Shown here: positions 62,316-64,000 of the stretch, one piece after another
Numbering within the stretch: the stretch's first letter is position 1
How the letters are laid out: each line of letters opens with the position of its first letter
Assembly (NCBI GenBank): GCA_045598965.1
Contig: JAZRVH010000033.1
Span: forward strand, 69,809-133,808
Length of the DNA stretch: 64,000 nt
Direction: 5' to 3'
DNA from: RGIG426 sp045598965
Lineage (GTDB): Bacteria; Bacillota; Clostridia; Oscillospirales; Acutalibacteraceae
The notes under the pieces: generated by a model
Databases searched by the model: none
Told to the model about the DNA's origin: nothing
What the model saw: only the letters and a program-made list of their open reading frames with translations
Translations under genes and position numbers: made by a program

Positions 62316-63029
62316 TTATTCGTTTGCAAGTGCTGTCAACACAGCAAGGTCTTGCGGGTAGGTCAATTTTAACAATTTGCGGTCGCCGGGAACAAGAGCG
62401 ATTGGTTCCTCGGGTAAAAAGGCTCGGATAACACCGCAGTCATCCGTACAAGCCGCCAAAACCGCAGGGGAAAGACGGGCGTATGCCTCGGATAAGGTGT
62501 AAAGGTTAAAGCCTTGCGGGGTTTGAATCTGCCATAACGTTCGTCGTTCGGGAACGGAAGAGATGGTTGTGCCGTTGTCGGTGAGGGCAATGGTGTCGGT
62601 GACCGGCAGGGCGGCTGTGGCGGCGACATAGGTATCGAGTGAGCGACACATCCGTTCAATCACCTCGCCGGTCAACAGCGGGCGAGCGGCATCGTGAAGG
62701 AGAATACGGTCGAAATTGCCTTGTAGTGCAAGGTTTATTGCCGATTTAACCGAGTCTTGACGTTCGGCTCCTCCCGCTACAATGCCCACATTTTTCGTGA
62801 TGCCGAAATGGGCCAGTTGAGCCTTGACGGTATCCTCATATCCGGCGGGAATCACCACCGCAATCTTGTCGATGAGGGGGCTTTGTTCGAAGGCGATAAG
62901 CGGGTGCATATACACGGGTTTTCCCGCAAGTTCGGCAAACTGTTTAGGGGTTTCGGATGTAAAGCGGTTTCCCTTGCCAGCCGCCAGCACGACGCCTAAG
63001 GTGGATTTTTTCACATTATTTTCCGCCAT
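62316..63029 (-). CDS. IspD/TarI-family cytidylyltransferase (copy 2)
   Basis: About 237 residues. Seen: GVVLAAGKGNRFTSETPKQFAELAGKPV, AGGAERQDSVKSAI, LLHDAARPLLTGEVI and QIQTPQGFNLYTL, closer to canonical IspD than copy 1. It might therefore be the MEP-pathway enzyme or a TarI. Start uncertain: ATG 63029 overlaps the ABC gene by 14 bases without a clear ribosome site; GTG 63014 lies right after that stop, about 7 bases after GGCGGA. Confidence 0.85.
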   Translation of the reverse strand: MAENNVKKSTLGVVLAAGKGNRFTSETPKQFAELAGKPVYMHPLIAFEQSPLIDKIAVVIPAGYEDTVKAQLAHFGITKNVGIVAGGAERQDSVKSAINLALQGNFDRILLHDAARPLLTGEVIERMCRSLDTYVAATAALPVTDTIALTDNGTTISSVPERRTLWQIQTPQGFNLYTLSEAYARLSPAVLAACTDDCGVIRAFLPEEPIALVPGDRKLLKLTYPQDLAVLTALANE

Positions 63030-63765
63030 ACATTTCAAACGCTTTCTCAACGTCACCGTCGTACATCACGGTGCCTTTTTTCAAATAGATGGCACGGTTG
63101 CAAACCTCACGAACGCTGTCGATAGAGTGGCTGACGAACAAAACGGTGACGCCGCCCTTAATCAGCTCGGCGATTTTCGCTTTACATTTTTTCTTGAAAG
63201 CGGCATCGCCGACGGACAACGCCTCATCCACGACGAGAATATCCGGCTTGGTGTTGATGTTGATGGCGAAGCCGAGACGCATTTTCATGCCGCTGGAAAA
63301 GGTGCGAACCGGCTGGTCGATGTAGTCGCCCAAATCGGCGAATTTAATAATATTTTCTTCAATCTCACGAATTTGTGCGTCCTTGAGACCGAGCAGATAT
63401 CCTTTTAAGTAAATGTTTTCACGACCGGTCATTTCTTGCGAAAAGCCAGCGGTCAGTTCCAATAACGCCGCCACCTGACCCCGCACGGTTACGTTGCCGG
63501 AGGAGGGGAACGTGACGCCGGTGACCATTTTCAGCAGGGTGGATTTTCCGGCACCGTTGGAGCCGATGATACCAATGGATTCGCCACGATTTACCTTAAA
63601 GGAAACGTCGTTAAAGGCGAGGTTGGTTTTCAAATTTTTGCTCTTATGAAACAGCGAGAAAAACCGCTCTTTATCGTTGCGATAGAGGGTATAGATTTTA
63701 GAGACATGGTCGAATTCGATGATCGGAAGCTCCGCCTCGTTGACGACGGCTTTGGTTTCGTCCAT
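63016..63765 (-). CDS. Polysaccharide/teichoic acid ABC exporter, ATP-binding subunit (TagH-like)
   Basis: 249 residues. Seen: Walker A IGSNGAGKSTLL near residue 73, the exporter-type signature FSSGMKMRLGFAI, Walker B PDILVVDEALSVGD and the H-loop LFVSHSI. Lacks the long C-terminal extension of Bacillus TagH. Follows the permease by 12 bases; CACCTCCT-complementary AAGGAGG precedes the ATG at 63765. Exports a lipid-linked polymer together with the permease. Confidence 0.93.
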   Translation of the reverse strand: MDETKAVVNEAELPIIEFDHVSKIYTLYRNDKERFFSLFHKSKNLKTNLAFNDVSFKVNRGESIGIIGSNGAGKSTLLKMVTGVTFPSSGNVTVRGQVAALLELTAGFSQEMTGRENIYLKGYLLGLKDAQIREIEENIIKFADLGDYIDQPVRTFSSGMKMRLGFAININTKPDILVVDEALSVGDAAFKKKCKAKIAELIKGGVTVLFVSHSIDSVREVCNRAIYLKKGTVMYDGDVEKAFEMYGGK

Positions 63766-63777
63766 ACAATCCCCTCC

Positions 63778-64000
63778 TTACAGAATGTCCGCAATCTTCT
63801 TGCGGGTGCGGTTATAGTTCCAAGCGCCGAGCGCCACCACCGCAATCAGCTCCGCAAAGAAGATAACATTTTCCCACAGCGCCGGGGACAAAATATGTCC
63901 GCCGGCAACGGTGGTGGATTGTTGCCAGAACCATTCGCCGTAAAGGAAGGTTTTGCGGTAGCCATTGATGAAATAGGTGATGGGGTTAAAGTACATAATG
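63778..64000 (-). CDS. ABC-2-type exporter permease (TagG-like), 5' part cut by window edge
   Basis: Only the last 73 or so codons are visible; the gene runs on beyond the right edge. Seen: MYFNPITYFINGYRKTFLYGEWFW, the conserved C-terminal stretch of TagG/RfbA permeases, and the last membrane helix (VIFFAELIAVVALGAWNY). Partner of the adjacent ATP-binding subunit. Confidence 0.9.
   Translation of the reverse strand, partial: IMYFNPITYFINGYRKTFLYGEWFWQQSTTVAGGHILSPALWENVIFFAELIAVVALGAWNYNRTRKKIADIL

Noticed and set aside
1..64000. CRISPR arrays, tRNA or rRNA genes, integrases, phage or IS elements
   Set aside because: Read for repeats with regular spacers, TPsiC-type arms and transposase motifs on both strands; nothing convincing was found. 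A tRNAscan or ISfinder run would be decisive.

Overview
The window is a contiguous chromosomal segment of a Gram-positive Firmicute, most likely a gut or rumen Clostridia member of the Ruminococcaceae/Oscillospiraceae type. Evidence: strong AGGAGG-type ribosome sites, many TTGACA-17-TATAAT promoters, the Firmicutes order remA-gmk-rpoZ-priA-def-fmt-rsmB-rlmN-stp-prkC-rsgA, a PPi-type phosphofructokinase, a TagGH-like export system, lipoproteins with lipoboxes, and two secreted proteins with type I dockerin domains. No tRNA, rRNA, CRISPR array, transposase or phage gene was seen, so most of it is ordinary core genome with a few accessory islands.

Layout. 1-5.4 kb: partial Na+-pumping decarboxylase beta subunit, DUF1015 gene, pfp, GIY-YIG protein, pyrR and an M29 aminopeptidase. 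5.5-8.2 kb: lipoprotein, bioY, RluA-type pseudouridine synthase. 8.2-21.9 kb: the housekeeping cluster yicC-remA-gmk-rpoZ-priA-def-fmt-rsmB-rlmN-stp-prkC-rsgA-trkA (nucleotide supply, replication restart, translation start, RNA methylation, PASTA-kinase signalling, ribosome assembly, K+ uptake control). 22-29.6 kb: small membrane protein, recD2, comF, mreB/mbl-like gene, zinc-ribbon and TPM membrane proteins, acyltransferase. 29.6-32.1 kb: feoAB on the minus strand with a metal-regulator operator inside its promoter. 32.3-34.0 kb: a dockerin plus YD-like repeat secreted protein behind a long structured leader that ends in an intrinsic terminator. 34.1-39.7 kb: thyX-tmk, DJ-1, mltG and a class B PBP. 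39.7-41.0 kb: rnpB (RNase P RNA) and a DUF368 transporter. 41.0-47.5 kb: two paralogous large secreted proteins, one with a dockerin, one with InlB-like and Fn3 repeats. 47.6-50.5 kb: NAD salvage operon pncA-nadE-pncB-trxA. 50.5-56.1 kb: lipoprotein, two-component system, DUF1385 protein, prmC. 56.2-64 kb: minus-strand wall-polymer island with TagGH-like ABC exporter, two IspD/TarI-type cytidylyltransferases, two TagF-type polymerases and an epimerase.

The most unusual item is the roughly 175-nt leader of the dockerin/YD-repeat gene: a 25-bp stepped helix, a 14-bp alternative (pseudoknot-like) pairing, an anti-Shine-Dalgarno-like CCTCCT, and a terminator hairpin just before the ribosome site. 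I do not recognise it as a known riboswitch class. Second are the paired secreted proteins and the polymer island with two different CDP-polyol activating enzymes.
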